Source of the DNA: Tillus elongatus | Lineage: Eukaryota > Arthropoda > Insecta > Coleoptera > Cleridae | Reading direction: 5' to 3' | DNA: 64,000 nt | NCBI GenBank assembly: GCA_964006375.1 | Contig: OZ023265.1 | Span: 163,830,118 to 163,894,117, forward strand | Part shown: piece by piece, positions 1-13,611 of the stretch | Layout of the letters: the number at the start of each line of letters is the position of its first letter | Numbering within the stretch: position 1 is the stretch's first letter | The notes under the pieces: model-generated | Database searches by the model: none | Told to the model about the DNA's origin: nothing | The model's input: the letters and a program-made list of their open reading frames with translations, nothing else | Made by a program: the position numbers and the translations under genes

Positions 1-2158
1 CCAAATCATTCTCATTTATCCCCTCTAAAGCGATCTTACCCAAAAATAATTCAAAGCATTCTTTTATCGGGTGATAACTGGATACCAAATTTGAAGATGA
101 TATCTCAATTCGTACGAAAGTTATTGTGCCTACTAACAGGAAGACATACAGGCCGACAAACAGACCAACCGACAAAAAATATCTTTCCAGAATCAAGTTT
201 TGTATGTTTTGAGACTTTTTATACCGTTTTAGCAACAACAAAAAAAAATCGGAATTTCTGTCACCGATATTCCATCCCCACACATTCAACCCCTAATTTA
301 ATTTCAGCACAGAATACCAGATGTTTGATGACATTGAGAGTTTTCTAATAAACAAAAAAGTTTTCGTGCTATTCTTTAAATTTTGATACGGTGCAGTATT
401 TTCGTTTTTAGTTATTTGTTGATACTGAGCTGCTCATTAATATTATTTCCTCCTCTCAAGATGGTTTTCATTAAGTACACTTCAGCGGATTTGACTGATA
501 TGCTGTTAATTTATGGACAAACAAATCAAAATGCTAGACAAGCTGTGCGAGTTTATCAGAAAACTTATCCGCAAAGAAGAATTCCTGACAAAAATATTTT
601 CCCACGTATTGTAAGACATTTGAGAGAAACTGGTTCTTTAAAACCTTTAAAAGCTGACTCTGGACGCAGAAGATACCGCCGAACTGTACGAGTTGAAGAG
701 GCAATATTAAATAGAGTTGAACGTGATCCTAGTACAAGTACGAGAATTATTGCCACCGAACTGGGTAATATTTCGGCATCATCAGTTCATAGAACTCAGA
801 AGGATCAAAGTTTATATCCCTATCATTTTACACGTGTCCAGGAACTTCTACCTAGAGACTTTCAACCAAGCGTAATGTTTTGTCAGTGGTTCTTAAACAA
901 ACTTAGGCACGACCAACATTTTTCTAAACGTGTACTATTTACTGATGAGGCGTCATTTACGCGAAAAGGTATCGTAAATTCTCACAATTTACATACATGG
1001 GCCGATGAAAACCCACACTCTCTAAGAGTTGCAAATTCGCAATATCAATTTTCCATCAATATTTGGGCTGCTATTATTGAAAATCACATAATTGGTCCTG
1101 TTGTTCTACCGAATCGTCTTGACCATGAATCATATTTAAATTTTTTACAAAATGATTTGCTGTTGTTACTACCGCTTTTTATGAGAAATGGTACAATGTG
1201 GTTCCAGCATGATGGTGCGCCCGCACATTTTGCAGCAGTTGTAAGAACATATTTAGCCAACACATACGGTCACCGATGGATTGGTCGTGGAGGTCCGGTG
1301 TCATGGCCACCTCGATCTCCGGACCTGAATTCTCTCGATTTTTATTTGTGGGGTCATTTAAAAGAAATAGTGTATAAAACACCAGTAAATACACGAGAAG
1401 AATTGTTGGGAAGAATAGAATATGCATTTGACAGCATTAGAGAAGATCAAAATATTTGCAGGAGTGTAAGAAGATCTTTGCGCAGAAGGTTAAATAATTG
1501 TAACGACGCTAATGGTGGTCACTTTCAACATTTTCTTTAGCTTTGTTATTAAAGTCAATTGAGTAATGTACAAAAAACAAGAGTTTGGAAAAATCATGGT
1601 GTCTTTACGATTACTTTTTTCATTTTTTATTTTTATTTTTTATTTATCATTTTTTATCAATGTTTGTAATATTCATTTCAATGTTTATCACCAATAAGTT
1701 TTACGTAGGTTAGTTATTTGCACGTTTGTTGCTGTAATGTTTACTGTATGTTTTGTTTTTCATATTCTTATGGTTGCAGTAAACATATATGATTATTATT
1801 ATTATTATTACTCCAACGAATCGGTACTTTGCCCCTTTTTATAAAATTAATCATATCTCCTAGGGGATACCCTAAACGAAAAAATACCAAGAGGTAGCTT
1901 TTGTGGCTTATGTAATAAGCTTTATAACTGATGTATCAAAATTGGAAAGAGACAGTGGCGCACATATTTTTTCCCCAAGTGAATTTTTACAGTTACCCCG
2001 TACGCACGCCACTGACGCAGTTGTAAGCAGATTCTCACTTGAAAATATGCATTTCATAATACACTTTCAAGTTCCAAGTTTCATTAAAATCAATCCAGTG
2101 GTTTTGAAATTATTTATAAAAAATTTTAAAAAAAATTAAAATTCAACTCCCTGTATAT
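1..2158 (+). mobile_element. Tc1/mariner-like DNA transposon, left end outside window
   Basis: The element holds one uninterrupted transposase ORF (461-1540) followed by about 600 bp of AT-rich sequence. The proposed right end is near 2147-2158, where a CTCCCTGTATA string is the reverse complement of the TACAGGG-type tip common in insect Tc1/mariner elements, with TA as target. A second possible end is CCTGTGTATA at 2270-2278, just before a (TA)n tract. The left end is not in the window, so the terminal repeats cannot be paired here. No other gene is visible in 1-460 or 1541-2158. Confidence 0.6.
461..1540 (+). CDS. Transposase, Tc1/mariner-like with N-terminal DUF4817-type helix-turn-helix
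   Basis: Transposase that would cut and join the element DNA at TA sites. The ATG at 461 opens a 359-aa protein; the frame is open from 383, but the 26 residues before it look like hydrophobic leader translation, not protein. Residues about 8-90 form a helix-turn-helix region, and 130-340 the RNase-H-like DDE fold. The catalytic motifs are visible: LFTDEASF (first Asp), WFQHDGAPAH (second Asp) and WPPRSPDLNSLDFYLWG (third acidic position, Asp either in SPD or five residues later). The spacing from the second Asp is 36 or 41 residues, outside the classical DD34D/E, as in other insect relatives with this domain order. The ORF has no stop or frameshift, which suggests a young copy. It ends with TAG. 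Host function is not implied. Confidence 0.8.
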   Translation: MVFIKYTSADLTDMLLIYGQTNQNARQAVRVYQKTYPQRRIPDKNIFPRIVRHLRETGSLKPLKADSGRRRYRRTVRVEEAILNRVERDPSTSTRIIATELGNISASSVHRTQKDQSLYPYHFTRVQELLPRDFQPSVMFCQWFLNKLRHDQHFSKRVLFTDEASFTRKGIVNSHNLHTWADENPHSLRVANSQYQFSINIWAAIIENHIIGPVVLPNRLDHESYLNFLQNDLLLLLPLFMRNGTMWFQHDGAPAHFAAVVRTYLANTYGHRWIGRGGPVSWPPRSPDLNSLDFYLWGHLKEIVYKTPVNTREELLGRIEYAFDSIREDQNICRSVRRSLRRRLNNCNDANGGHFQHFL

Positions 2159-2260
2159 TGGAAACTATGCGTTTCCGGGCCCATGTGCACAGGAACTTTT
2201 TTTCTTATTTTTTAGTAAGGAATTGCCCCACGAGCGATGGTGCATGTTTTTTGAAACAGC

Positions 2261-2275
<15 letters not shown>

Positions 2276-2336
<61 letters not shown>
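2276..2336. repeat. (TA)n microsatellite
   Basis: About 30 uninterrupted TA units. It sits between the transposon flank and a stretch of the Helentron-like repeat (the 'AACTCAAAAAATAAT' side), the same place the tract occupies in other copies of that repeat. Confidence 0.95.
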
Positions 2337-2339
<3 letters not shown>

Positions 2340-2769
2340 TAATAACTCGAAACAAAAAATAATAGATTGGTAGGTGCCTTCCTTTTGCATGTGGCTTGGA
2401 TAAGTTCATTAGACAGGAAAATCGGACCGGTTTTTCCGGGGAAAATTTGGGTTTTCCTTTGGGAAATGTTGTATCTCCAAAAATAACAGAGCTCTGATAA
2501 CCAAATTTGGCATATGCATTTCTACTATCAAACTTACCCTACATGTCGAAACTCAGATCTCTAAGTTAAAAGAAAAAGAAGTTATCGACATTTAAAGAAA
2601 AAAAACTTGGTGCCACTGGTGATCAGAGGAAAGCACAAGAACAAAATATTTTGTGTGAGACCAATTAAATATTACATACAACTGTTGAGTTTTCTTGACA
2701 CAAACAAGTAGCAGAAAAAAATATTAAAAATCTATAATTTTTCTTCTTAAAAAAAAATTCACTAATGGG
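2337..2769 (+). repeat. Helentron-like repeat fragment, copy 1
   Basis: Begins after a (TA)n with the family block: an AACTC-type start, then GGCTTGGATAAGTTC, then AGGAAAATCGGACCGG and a TTTTCCGGGG tract. It matches 3402-3822 almost base for base, so the two arose by a local duplication or successive insertions. It stops at a second (TA)n and lacks the 3' hairpin. Confidence 0.7.
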
Positions 2770-4159
<1,390 letters not shown>

Positions 4160-5062
4160 TTTTTATTTCAACAACACACCATGAGGGCTCATGCCTAAAT
4201 ACTATCGTACCATTGTTAATTCTGAACTGGAAGGTTTGGAAGTTCGGAGGAGAAGGAAAAACATGTGCCGGCAAAGAATTCAACAACTTCGAAGTCCTCG
4301 AGACAAAAGAGCGGGCATAACAAGATGTTCTATGTCTGGTGACCTGGAGAGTAAAAGGGTGCATTCGCTCTGTACCCCTGGTAGATCTGTTGGGGGCAGC
4401 AGGTGGAGGAACTATGAGAAGAAAGCTCCTCTGAGCAGTGCCCGTGCAGATATCTATAAAAGAGAGAGAGGTCACCAACGGCAGGTCGGTGGGCAAGAGA
4501 TGGCAGCCTTTGGGTGAGGGTGGGGTCACCGATGAGACGAATAGCTCTCTTCTGAATGGGGTCCAGGATAGCGAGTGTAGAAGCGGCAGAGGCACCACAA
4601 ATGTGGGAGCAGTACTCGAGGTTAGGCCTTATTTGTGAAGTATATAAGGTATAGAGATTAGCTGGTGAAAAGTATTTGCGAGCACGGAAGAGTAAACCTA
4701 ATTTCTTAGCAGCCGCATCTGCAATTGATGTGACATGTTGGTGCCAATTGAGATTTCGATCCACAGAAATGTTAACAAGTGAAAAGGACTCATTACTTTG
4801 AATAACTTGGTTGTTCATTGTGATGGGTCTAGGGCTGGTTTATCTCTTATGAGATAGAAAGCAAGACTGAGATTTGGTGGAGTTGAATTCTACAAGATTT
4901 CTAGTTCCCCAGTCTAATATTTTTTGGAGAGGCAGAACCCTCCATGAGTCTGCGATCCATATCTAATTGGGCTAAAGAGACAGGCTTAGAATATTATATA
5001 TTTGAGTGGAGGGTGCTGTCATCTGCGTAACTGTGAACTGGGTTGGAGGTGCTAAAATATAC
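4160..5062 (-). mobile_element. 5'-truncated non-LTR retrotransposon (family L1: CR1/jockey-like)
   Basis: Minus-strand remnant of the C-terminal reverse-transcriptase region. Two overlapping frames give LNWHQHVTSIADAAAKKLG, a YTSQIRPNLEYCSHICGA motif and the family C-terminus with SLFYRYLHGHCSEELS. The 3' tail reads CATGGTGTGTTGTTGAAATA and ends in T-rich plus-strand sequence at 4160. Related copies lie at 31560-32282, 36455-38965 and 58535-58965. Frameshifts make it non-coding. It splits a Helentron-like repeat whose halves are 4075-4159 and 5063 onward. Confidence 0.8.
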
Positions 5063-6510
5063 GGGGTCAGTTTCATTTTTTGTCTGTTTACACATATACA
5101 GGTGACACATATCTATGGTAAAGCTCAATATATGTTATTATATAAGATGAAAAAAAATTATATAGGTTAGTTATAGGGTGTTTTGAGCTGCATCTTATAA
5201 ACCTATTTTGACAATCACAGGCTGGCCCATAAGTAATTTGTGATACATACTTTCTTTTTTATAGAACACCCCATTTTTGTATTTTCTATCCAATTATAAT
5301 GCATGTTTGTAAGGAAAACAACAAATCCATTAAGTCCTGGGTCAGAAACGAACACAAGTTGTACTGAGCAGACTGTCCAAGGCTTAGACATGGGAAGTCA
5401 GTAATTGAGGAATCCAGTACAAAAACATCTGTGGAGCTGCTAAATCTTAGCAGAGGACAGCTCAGGAACATAACAGGACTCTTGCCAGGACACATGACCG
5501 TCAAGAAACACCTGCATAAAATGGGGCGGTTCAAGGGAGACCTGGCATGCAGATTCTGTGGCGAGAGGGAGGAATCAGCCCAGCACATCTTGTGCGAGTG
5601 TAAAGCTCTGGACCGCAAAAGACAACTGATCTACAGACAGCCTGGACCGGAGACAGAGCAATATACAACTTCACCCTACCAATTGTTGTGCAGACTAGTT
5701 CAAGGCACAGTGATTTTGGAATTGGTGGAGTATAAAAGACAAAGGGCATGCACAGCCAAAGGCTGCGGTAGTATCGAGGCGGCAAAGACGCGGACGAGCC
5801 TTAAGGCAGGAGTTATTTCAATTATTTTGCAACTTTTCATGTTGACACATTGCGCAAACACAAATCAGAAATTGTGATGGGATGTTTTTACCACTAGATA
5901 GCGGAGCCTCATGGAAATGACGCATTCAGAGAGCTTTTTGTTTGTATTACTCATCGAAAAAAAACGAGCTGCCGTATACAGGCACTCACAAATAGTGGCT
6001 GGATTTGAAAAGTTTTCGCAGAATTTTTTTTTAGTGTTTCTGTAGAAATCATTTTGTGTAAGACTTTTGTGAAATGTTGGTAATTACTAGTAAATGTTTA
6101 GTAACTTATTGTAAAAAAAAAGTTGTCGAATTTTTGTCAAAACTATAATTTAGTATAACATTACTGAAGGCAATTTATGTAAAAAAAAAAATGGTGATTT
6201 TTTTTCGATTTTGGTCCTAAAGCTGTTTGTGAATAATTATATCTTGTCAGGTGTGTAAATAGCTTCAAGAGGTTCGTTGGCCAGGAAAATCGGACCAGTT
6301 TTTTCTAGTACATTTATTTTATTTAAGTTTATTTTCGGAAAATGTTTGCACTTTTTGAAACAACAAAGCTATTTTAGTGAAATGTAGTACATTGTTACTA
6401 CTATATAGGTTATACTGTCAACCAAATGCCCTTCTTTTAAAAACAAGACACATTTGCCATTAAAAACATTTTTACGAAAATTCGCCATAACGCACTTGCT
6501 GCGTCCAGAC
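5063..6510 (+). repeat. Helentron-like repeat, left member of inverted pair
   Basis: Runs from ACGGGGTCAGTTTC at 5063 to the 3' hairpin ACGCACTTGCTGCGT at 6490-6504 and CCAGAC plus a T-run. A LINE fragment (5311-5805) interrupts it. Almost all of it is the reverse complement of 6687-6790 plus 9504-10480, so the two copies stand tail to tail about 175 bp apart. Confidence 0.7.
5311..5805 (+). mobile_element. 3' fragment of RNase H-bearing LINE (family L2)
   Basis: Encodes the end of a LINE ORF2. Visible are VELLNLSRGQLRNITGL, a CRFCGEREESAQHILCEC zinc-knuckle-like segment (C-x2-C...H-x4-C) and LIYRQPGPETEQY. The same protein end occurs at 15980-16430 and 52527-52870. It has an in-frame stop near the start (HKLY-stop) and no RT, so it is a dead 5'-truncated copy. 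Confidence 0.8.
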
Positions 6511-6782
6511 TTTTTTTATAGGTTTTGAGACTTTTTACGATGTTTGAGCGGAAATTTTTTTGGAAACTTTTCCCTCCAATGCTGTACTTCCACACGTATT
6601 GACGATGTGGAAGTAATATACAAAGCAGTGGAAAATATTAATTTAGTTTTGTATAACAAGGCAATTGGTTTCCTGTCTAGAAGAAAGTCTGGACGCAGCA
6701 AATGTGTTGGTAGCGAATTTTTATAAAAATGTTTTTAATGGCAAATATGTCTTGTTTTTACGAAAAGGACATTTGGTTGATA

Positions 6783-9503
6783 GTATAAACCAGCGGTTCT
6801 CAAACTTTTTTGGTGACGGAACCCTTTTGGAAAGCGAAATACTTGACGGAACCCTACAATAAAACAAAAATGCATTTATGTGCATTCTTTATTAATAAGC
6901 ATAATACGAGTATGTACAATGTAAGGTAACAGTTACTTACTAAAAAAATCTAATGAGAGGTATGAAACTTTTTTATTTTTCATCAATTGGTTGATATCAG
7001 GTTTGATAGAAGAGAGTTGAAGTCTCATATCAGGTTCGGCGTCCAGTCTATTGCGGTATTTTGTTTTTGTAGCTGCATAGGTTGAGAATCCTGTTTCGCA
7101 CAAGTATCTTGTTCAGAACAGGAGAAGAACATTTAGAGCCATTTTGGCGAACATTGGATATTCATCACGGATTATGCACTAAAAATCGTTGAGAGGCGCC
7201 GTTTTGAACAGTGACTCCATACTTGTGTCCGATGCCATTTCTAAAAAAATTCATATATCACATTTGATATACTTTCGGGCTTTTGCAAGTTGGGTAAAAA
7301 AGGATTATGAATCCATGAATCCTTTTTTAATTTTTATATTCTGTTCTTCGGGAAAATACGTCTCAAAAGATGTGCGCATCGCAGTGAGATATTGGACCAA
7401 TTCTTCAAATACATCATCTTGAAACATTTATCGCAAACAAACTCACTGAGTGACGTAAAGCTTTCTATTTCCCTCTTACCAACGCAAAGAATCCAAAAAT
7501 CTAATTTTCTTTTGAAGACAGATTTTTTGTTACAGGCCTGAACACTGTTGTCTGTTTACCTTGTAATGATAAATTTAATTTGTTCAGTTTTTGAAAGATA
7601 TCCGCCATAAAAGACAGTCGGAACAACCAAGTTTTATCATAAATACATCATACATACATACGGTCTTTCAAATTAAAAGAAATATCTGAAAAAAAAACAT
7701 TTGTAACTCGGCTGTAAGTTCAAATAGCCTTGTTAAAGTTTTACCCCGAGATAACCATAGCACTTCTGTATGGAGCAGCAGTGTTTTATGGTTGCTGCCA
7801 TAATCTTCACACAATAATGAGAAAAATCGGGATTGTAGTGGTCGTGATTTGATAAAATTAATTATTTTTACCGCTTCATCCATAACTAATTTTAGATTTG
7901 ACGGCATTTGCTTCATCGCAAGTGCTTTTCTATGCAGGATACAATGACTGGAACTACAATTAGGTGCTTTATTTTTTATTCGTGACACTGCTCCTGCCGT
8001 TTTACCTGTCATCGTCTTGGCCCCATCTGTACAAATGTCAATGCAATCGTTCCAACTGAGATGATTTTCTTCAAAAAATATATTTATTTTATTAAAAATG
8101 TCTTCTCCGGTAGTGTTTGTGGCCAGCGGTGAACACATAAGCATGTCTTCTTCAAAAAAACGTTCATATGGATTACTCACGATAACCTGCAAGATATCCA
8201 GACCAACAACATCAGTCGACTCATCCATTTGCAAGACGAATCGTGTTTTTTGTAGACGTGTAACTAGTTCTTGTTTGACGTAGCTTGCCAGATCATGAAT
8301 TCGCCGTGAAACAGTATCGTTTGATAGCAGCATAGTAGAAAGATGCTTTGCAGATTTATCATCGAGCATACATTGTGTTATGTCTAACACAAATGGTTTT
8401 ATTAAATTGTCGGCGATAGTGTGCGCTTCACCTGCTTAGGCAATGCGATAGCTAACTAAATACGATGCCTCTGTGGCCTTTTCATTGTCAGTTTGGATTG
8501 TATGCATCATAGTTTTTTTACTTTCCAATAACTGTTCTTTTTTACGTACAAAAAAATTCTTCATTCTTGTCTTCAAACTCGGGGTGTACAGTTTCTAAAT
8601 GTTGGCGCAACTTGCCAGGTACCATGGAACTATTAGGAAGCAGTTTACTACATAACATGCAGAGAGGTGAGCCGTTGGAATCAACAAATCCGAAGCTGAT
8701 ATATGATTCATCATACTTCCTTTTTTCGCCTTTGAAACCGTGGAGCTTGACGTCTTTGCATCACCGTCTTGATCGGGAATTGCTGTACACCGCGTACTGC
8801 TTTTGAACATTCGGCTTTGTTAGAAGATTTTGTTGCAACACGTTTAATGCCTTTAAGCCAACGTTCCATTCTTCTTTATTAATAATGTTACGTGTCAGGA
8901 TGGTGGGGTCAAAATAATGCGTAGAAGAGTTTATTCCAAAGAAGAAATGTACAACACAGATACAGCAGTAGAACACTGAACACTTCTTTTAAAGTTCGCA
9001 ATTCGTTCCGCTGGCTAGTAAGTACTTATCGCTCCGAACGCTAATCGTTGACTGATTGAGTGTCGGTCGAGGCACGATCGTCGCTTTTATAATCCTAGTC
9101 TCGATTGCGAAAATTATCAACGATACTCGAGTCGGCGCCTTTGATAAATAAGTAAACCGAAATAAAAATAGGAATACAAATTGACAGTGCAAACAATTCT
9201 CGACATTATGTTTTGGAGTTAGAGCCGAAAGTCGCCTGTTTACAATTATAGCGCCTAATCTCAGAGGCGGCTTTTATCAAAGGGACTTCGCGCACACAAG
9301 TAGATACCTAGTGGTGGCGACTAAGTTCGGCTGCGCCTCATGATACACCGCGTCAAACAGTCGCCCGAGTGGACGTATCGTGGAACAGTCGACCATAGAA
9401 AGAGGTGTTTAAAAAAAAATCTAAATTTTTGCGGAGCCCCCACAGGGGTTTCGCGGAGCCCTAGGGTTCCGCGGAGCACACTTTGAGTATGGCTGGTATA
9501 AAC
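6783..9503 (-). mobile_element. hAT transposon (ZBED5/SCAND3-like) with 8-bp target duplication
   Basis: The element proper is 6791-9495 (2,705 bp). It starts CAGCGGTTCTCAAACTTTTT and ends with the imperfect reverse complement (AACTTTG-like ...GAGTATGGCTG). A perfect 8-bp direct repeat GTATAAAC flanks it at 6783-6790 and 9496-9503. Removing the insert restores the flanking repeat, whose inverted partner at 6370-6430 has no insertion. Eight-bp duplications and CAG-type tips are hAT hallmarks. Confidence 0.92.
6960..8760 (-). pseudogene. hAT transposase pseudogene with BED finger
   Basis: Reading the minus strand in several frames gives, in order: a BED zinc finger (SPLCMLCSKLL then LRQHLETVHPEF, about 8735-8580); the RNase-H fold with FVLQMDESTDV and CTDGAKTMTGKTAG (7668-8390, 240 open codons); HCILHRKALAMKQMPSN; and the C-terminal dimerisation region with LCETGFSTYAATKTKYRNRL (about 7110-7000). 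Order and motifs match hAT transposases of the ZBED5/FAM200/SCAND3 type. Stops and frameshifts between blocks show it is inactive. Confidence 0.85.
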
Positions 9504-10490
9504 TATATACAAACAATGTACCATATTTCATTAAAATAGCTTTGTTGTTTCAAAAAGTAGAAACATTTTCCGAAAATAAACTTTAAAAGTTCCAGAAAAA
9601 CTGGTCAGATTTTCCTGGTCAACGAACCTCTTTAAGCTTTTTACACACCTGACAAGATATAATTATTCACAAACAGCTTTAGGACCAAAATTGAAAAAAA
9701 AATTATGATAATTTCTTTTACATAAATTGTTCTCACTAATGTTACACTAAATTATATTTTTCACAAAAATTCGATCTTATTTTTTTTAAATAACTTACTA
9801 AACATTTATTATTCATTACTAACATTTTACAAAAATCTTACAAAAAATTATTTCTACAGAAACACTAAAAACATTTCTGCGAGAACATCTCAAATTCCGC
9901 CATTAGTTGAGAGTGGCTGTATACGGCAGCTCAATTTTTTCGACGAGCAATACAAAGAAAAAGTTCTCTGAATGCGTCATTTCCATGGGGCTCCGCTATA
10001 TATTTATAAAAACGCCATATCACAATTTGTGATATGTGTTTGAAATATGTGCCAAAAACGTAAAAAGTTGCAAAACAATTGAAATAACTCAAAAACGATT
10101 AACGATATCAATTTTTTTTCATTACACACATGCATTATAATTGAATGGAAAACACAAAAATGCAATAACATACGGGGTGTTCTATTAAAAAAAAAAGCGT
10201 ATATCACCAATGATTTATGGGCCACCTGTAATTGTCAAAATAGGTTTATAAGATACAGATCGAGACACACTATAATTAACGTATATACTTTTTCTTCATA
10301 TTTTGTATAATAATGGATATATTGATCTTTACCGTAGAAATGCATCACCTGTATGTGCGTAAACAGGCAAAAACTGAAACTGACCCCGTATATGGGTTTT
10401 AGGGGTTCTAGTTCGCGCTCATTTGAAGAAATCTTTTTAAAATTCATAAGTCATGGTCTTCTTATTAACGAATTTTTTCTCGGAAAATTT

Positions 10491-12850
10491 ATTTATTTAT
10501 TTATTCAAATTTGCACCTACAGAATTAAACAATTCCAAATGGTACTTAAAAATAAAATAAAAAATAACTCAAAGTAACATAATCACTGTCTTAAGACAGT
10601 TTTCATCCTAGACATAGCAATATAAAAGATATCACAATTAGAAAAATTAGCATTATAATTATGCAACAATCTGTCCATGAAACTGTTACATCCATAGTGG
10701 GTCCTGTGTGTTCGCTCAAAAAAAAAGTTGCTGTGGGCGAGTTGAGCATGGTGGAACATGGAAAAGGACCAACTCGAGCAGATCATTACAGTCAATGTGA
10801 CCATTAATTAACTTATATATAAACATCAATGAAAGATACTCATGTTGCACTTTGAGACTGACCATACCACAAAAAAGCAATCTGACATCATACCCAATAT
10901 CTTGGCAAGGAAAGTGATGCTTATAAAGAAGGTACTTAACAAATTTGTTTTGTACCCTTTCAATACAATTAATATGGCAAGCATAGGATGGAAACCATAC
11001 AACACAACAATACTCAATATTACTTCGAACCATGAATGTATACAAACTAGTGATTGCCCTTGTGTTAATCATATGTTTAGTGTGTCTTTTAACAAACCCC
11101 AAAAGTCTGCAACATTTCACAACCACAGCATCAATATGCAGATTAAATGACAAATCATTTTTGAAAATTACACCAAGATCTGCAACTGAAGTGACAACGT
11201 CCAACACCGTGTTATAAATGGTATAGCTATGAACAATCCGATTCTGACCCCTAAAATAGCTCACAACCTTACATTTACCCACATTAAGCGACAACAAGTT
11301 TGAACTGTACCAGCGAGTCAAGTTGCCGGGATCATGTTGCAAAGTGTTGACACCATGGACAACTTCCGAAAAAAACTTACTCTACATACAATAAACATTT
11401 CGATGACTCAAAACAACTCACAACATCATTAATAAAAAGACTGAAGAGAACGGGACCTGTATGTGATCCCTGTGGTACCCGACAAGACGAGGACCTCATC
11501 TGATAGAGCACCATCAATGCTAACAAATTGCTTTCTGTCAGACAGGTAAGATCGAATCCACGAAAAATAACAACCACAAATGCCCATTGCAAACAATTTT
11601 TGCAGAAGAAGGGTATGACACACACTGTCAAAAGCCTTTGATACATCAGTGTATACAACATCAACTTGTTTACCAGCCTCCAATGCATCCATCACGTAAG
11701 ATTGAAAAATGGCGAGATCAGTGCCCGTTGACCTTCCACTACAGAAACCATGCTGCTCACCAACAATACAGTGTTTCAAGGTATTGGAAATCTCATCGGA
11801 AATGATAGATTCAAATAGTTTCGGTATTAGAGGTTCAATTGAAACACCTCTATAATTGACAACTTGTGTCTTATCACCTGATTTGTGAATGGGGATCAGA
11901 GTAGAAAACTTCCAGAGCAAAAACCGGCATTGAAAAACCTTTGAAAGATAATACACAAAGGGCCGCTCAAAGAGTGTCGACAATTTTTCAATAATGAAGA
12001 AGGAATACCATCCAAAACCAGCTCGTTTTTTGCCATCTAGTGAGTCAATTTTATCCTCGATTTCCTCAATTGTAAAAATATGCATAGAAAGGTTATGTGC
12101 AGACCGTATATTAGATACATCACACAAGTCAACATCAATGGAACCATGGTCGGAATAACAGGATTGAAAATGTGCAGCAAAGGCGTCTGCTATATCAGAC
12201 TCATTATTATATATTACATTATTAAAACTCATTCTATTCGGAATCCCAGAGTCCTCAAGGAATTAACGAAAGACCAGAACTGTCTGACATCAAACTGAAT
12301 GATGTGCTCTGTGCTAGTCACAAACTGTAAATAATTGTAGTCAATTCGAAATTTTCACTGTTTCAGATGAAACATTTTGGCTAATAGCCTTGTACAACAC
12401 ATTGTAAAACTGATGTGTTAACAGATCAAGATCACTTGAGTGATCAATAAAAGACCAGTCATAATCCAAAAAAACACTGATTCACACAAGCATAGTCAGC
12501 TTTGTCAAAATCATATGTTTCAACTTGAGTTTCACTCCTGAGTGAGGGAAAATAAGTAGAACTAACTGTCACTTCCAAAGGAGGAGGATGCAGATCAACT
12601 CGAGATAGAGGATTTGTACTCTCTTCAACTGTGACTTCGTGGAACTCAGAAAAGACTAGATCTAGGACTTTATCATTAGTATTCTGCACAGCATTAATTT
12701 GTCACATTTCCAGAAAGTACATTGAGTCAGTCACAATCTCAGCACATATATTCTGTCCACAATGAGGCACCATAAAATCATCTTCACAAAACCAACTAAT
12801 ATGTGGCAGATTAAAATCACCAAAAATCAAAAACTTAGATCCACTATAAG
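10491..12850 (-). mobile_element. Decayed non-LTR retrotransposon (family L3, jockey/CR1-like)
   Basis: In minus order: endonuclease end with FGDFNLPHISWF (about 12820) and LDLVFSEFHEVTVEE; reverse transcriptase 12232-11429 with RGVSIEPLIPKLFESI, GEQHGFCSGRSTGTDLAIF and VVYTDVSKAFDSV; then SHTGPVLFSLFINDV; the expected YADD box is corrupted to YVE; then the thumb region 11342-10716 ending with KLINGHIDCNDLLELV. The 3' end is an (AAAT)n-like tail at 10491-10508. At least two frameshifts break it. It lies between Helentron-like sequences in the part of RNGTT that follows exon 2. Confidence 0.85.
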
Positions 12851-13578
12851 TATTTTTGATAAATATAGACTATTAAACCATAAACTCTATAGCGGAAACT
12901 ACTACTGAAGCATCAGAAAGAAGGTCTATTGAAATGGATTTTCCGAAAATATTTTAATAAAATGAAGGACAGTGATAGTTGAAGCTGAAACTTAAGGCCT
13001 TGTAAAACACACTTATTATGACATTTTTGCGACATAATCCGTATTTGCTTGAAATTCGTTGTCTGAAAATTGCAAATTTTGACGTTTCATATCGCGACTT
13101 TGACGTTTCAAGAAGAAAAATTTTAAAATTTTCAAAATATTTTTTCTGCTACTTCTTGACGTTTTTGCATCAAGAAAACTCAACCGTTGGATGTAATATT
13201 CAATTGGTTTTGTTAATCACACAAAATATTTTGTTCTTGTACTTTCCTCTGACCACCTGTGGCACCCAAACTTTTTTCTTTAAATGCCAATAACTTTTTT
13301 TCTTTCAACTTACAGATCTGAATTTTGGTGTGCAGGGTAAGTTTGATAGTAGAAACGTATATGTCAAATTTAGTTGTCATAGCTCTGTAAGGAAAACCTA
13401 AAATCTTCCCGAAAAACTGGTCTGATTTTCCTGGCTAACGAACTTATCCAAGCCACTCACAAAAGGAAGGCATATACCAAATGTCATCATAATCGGCCCA
13501 CTATTTTTTGAGTTATTGGTTGGATATATATAAGCACAGATCCTCATTAGTGAATTTTTCGTTTTACAAAAAACTCGC
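12851..13578 (-). repeat. Helentron-like repeat copy
   Basis: Minus-strand copy. The 5' end is at 13578 (plus strand CTCATTAGTGAATTTTTCG), then ACTATTTTTTGAGTTATTGG, GCTAACGAACTTATCCAAGC and onward to AAACTCTATAGCGG near 12880. The core is only GGATATATATAAG at 13513-13525, so this copy lacks a long (TA)n. It lies 34 bp from RNGTT exon 2. The 3' hairpin is missing. Confidence 0.65.
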
Positions 13579-13611
13579 TAATAAGTTGGAGTGAACAAAA
13601 ATTGTACCTAC

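Larger units (their letters stand above)
6687..10490 (-). repeat. Helentron-like repeat, right member of inverted pair, split by hAT
   Basis: In minus orientation the 5' end is near 10480 (plus strand CTTATTAACGAATTTTTT) and the 3' hairpin is at 6690-6710 (degenerate: GACGCAGCAAATGTGTT). Segments 9504-10490 and 6687-6790 are one copy; the hAT element 6791-9495 lies between them. A (TA)n core is missing in this copy. Confidence 0.7.

Noticed and set aside
383..460. N-terminal extension of the Tc1/mariner transposase
   Set aside because: Hydrophobic residues without similarity to transposases; the conserved N-terminus starts at the ATG at 461.
7189..7422. Plus-strand ORF inside the hAT element
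   Set aside because: The minus strand here encodes the hAT C-terminal dimerisation region, so the plus frame is a shadow.
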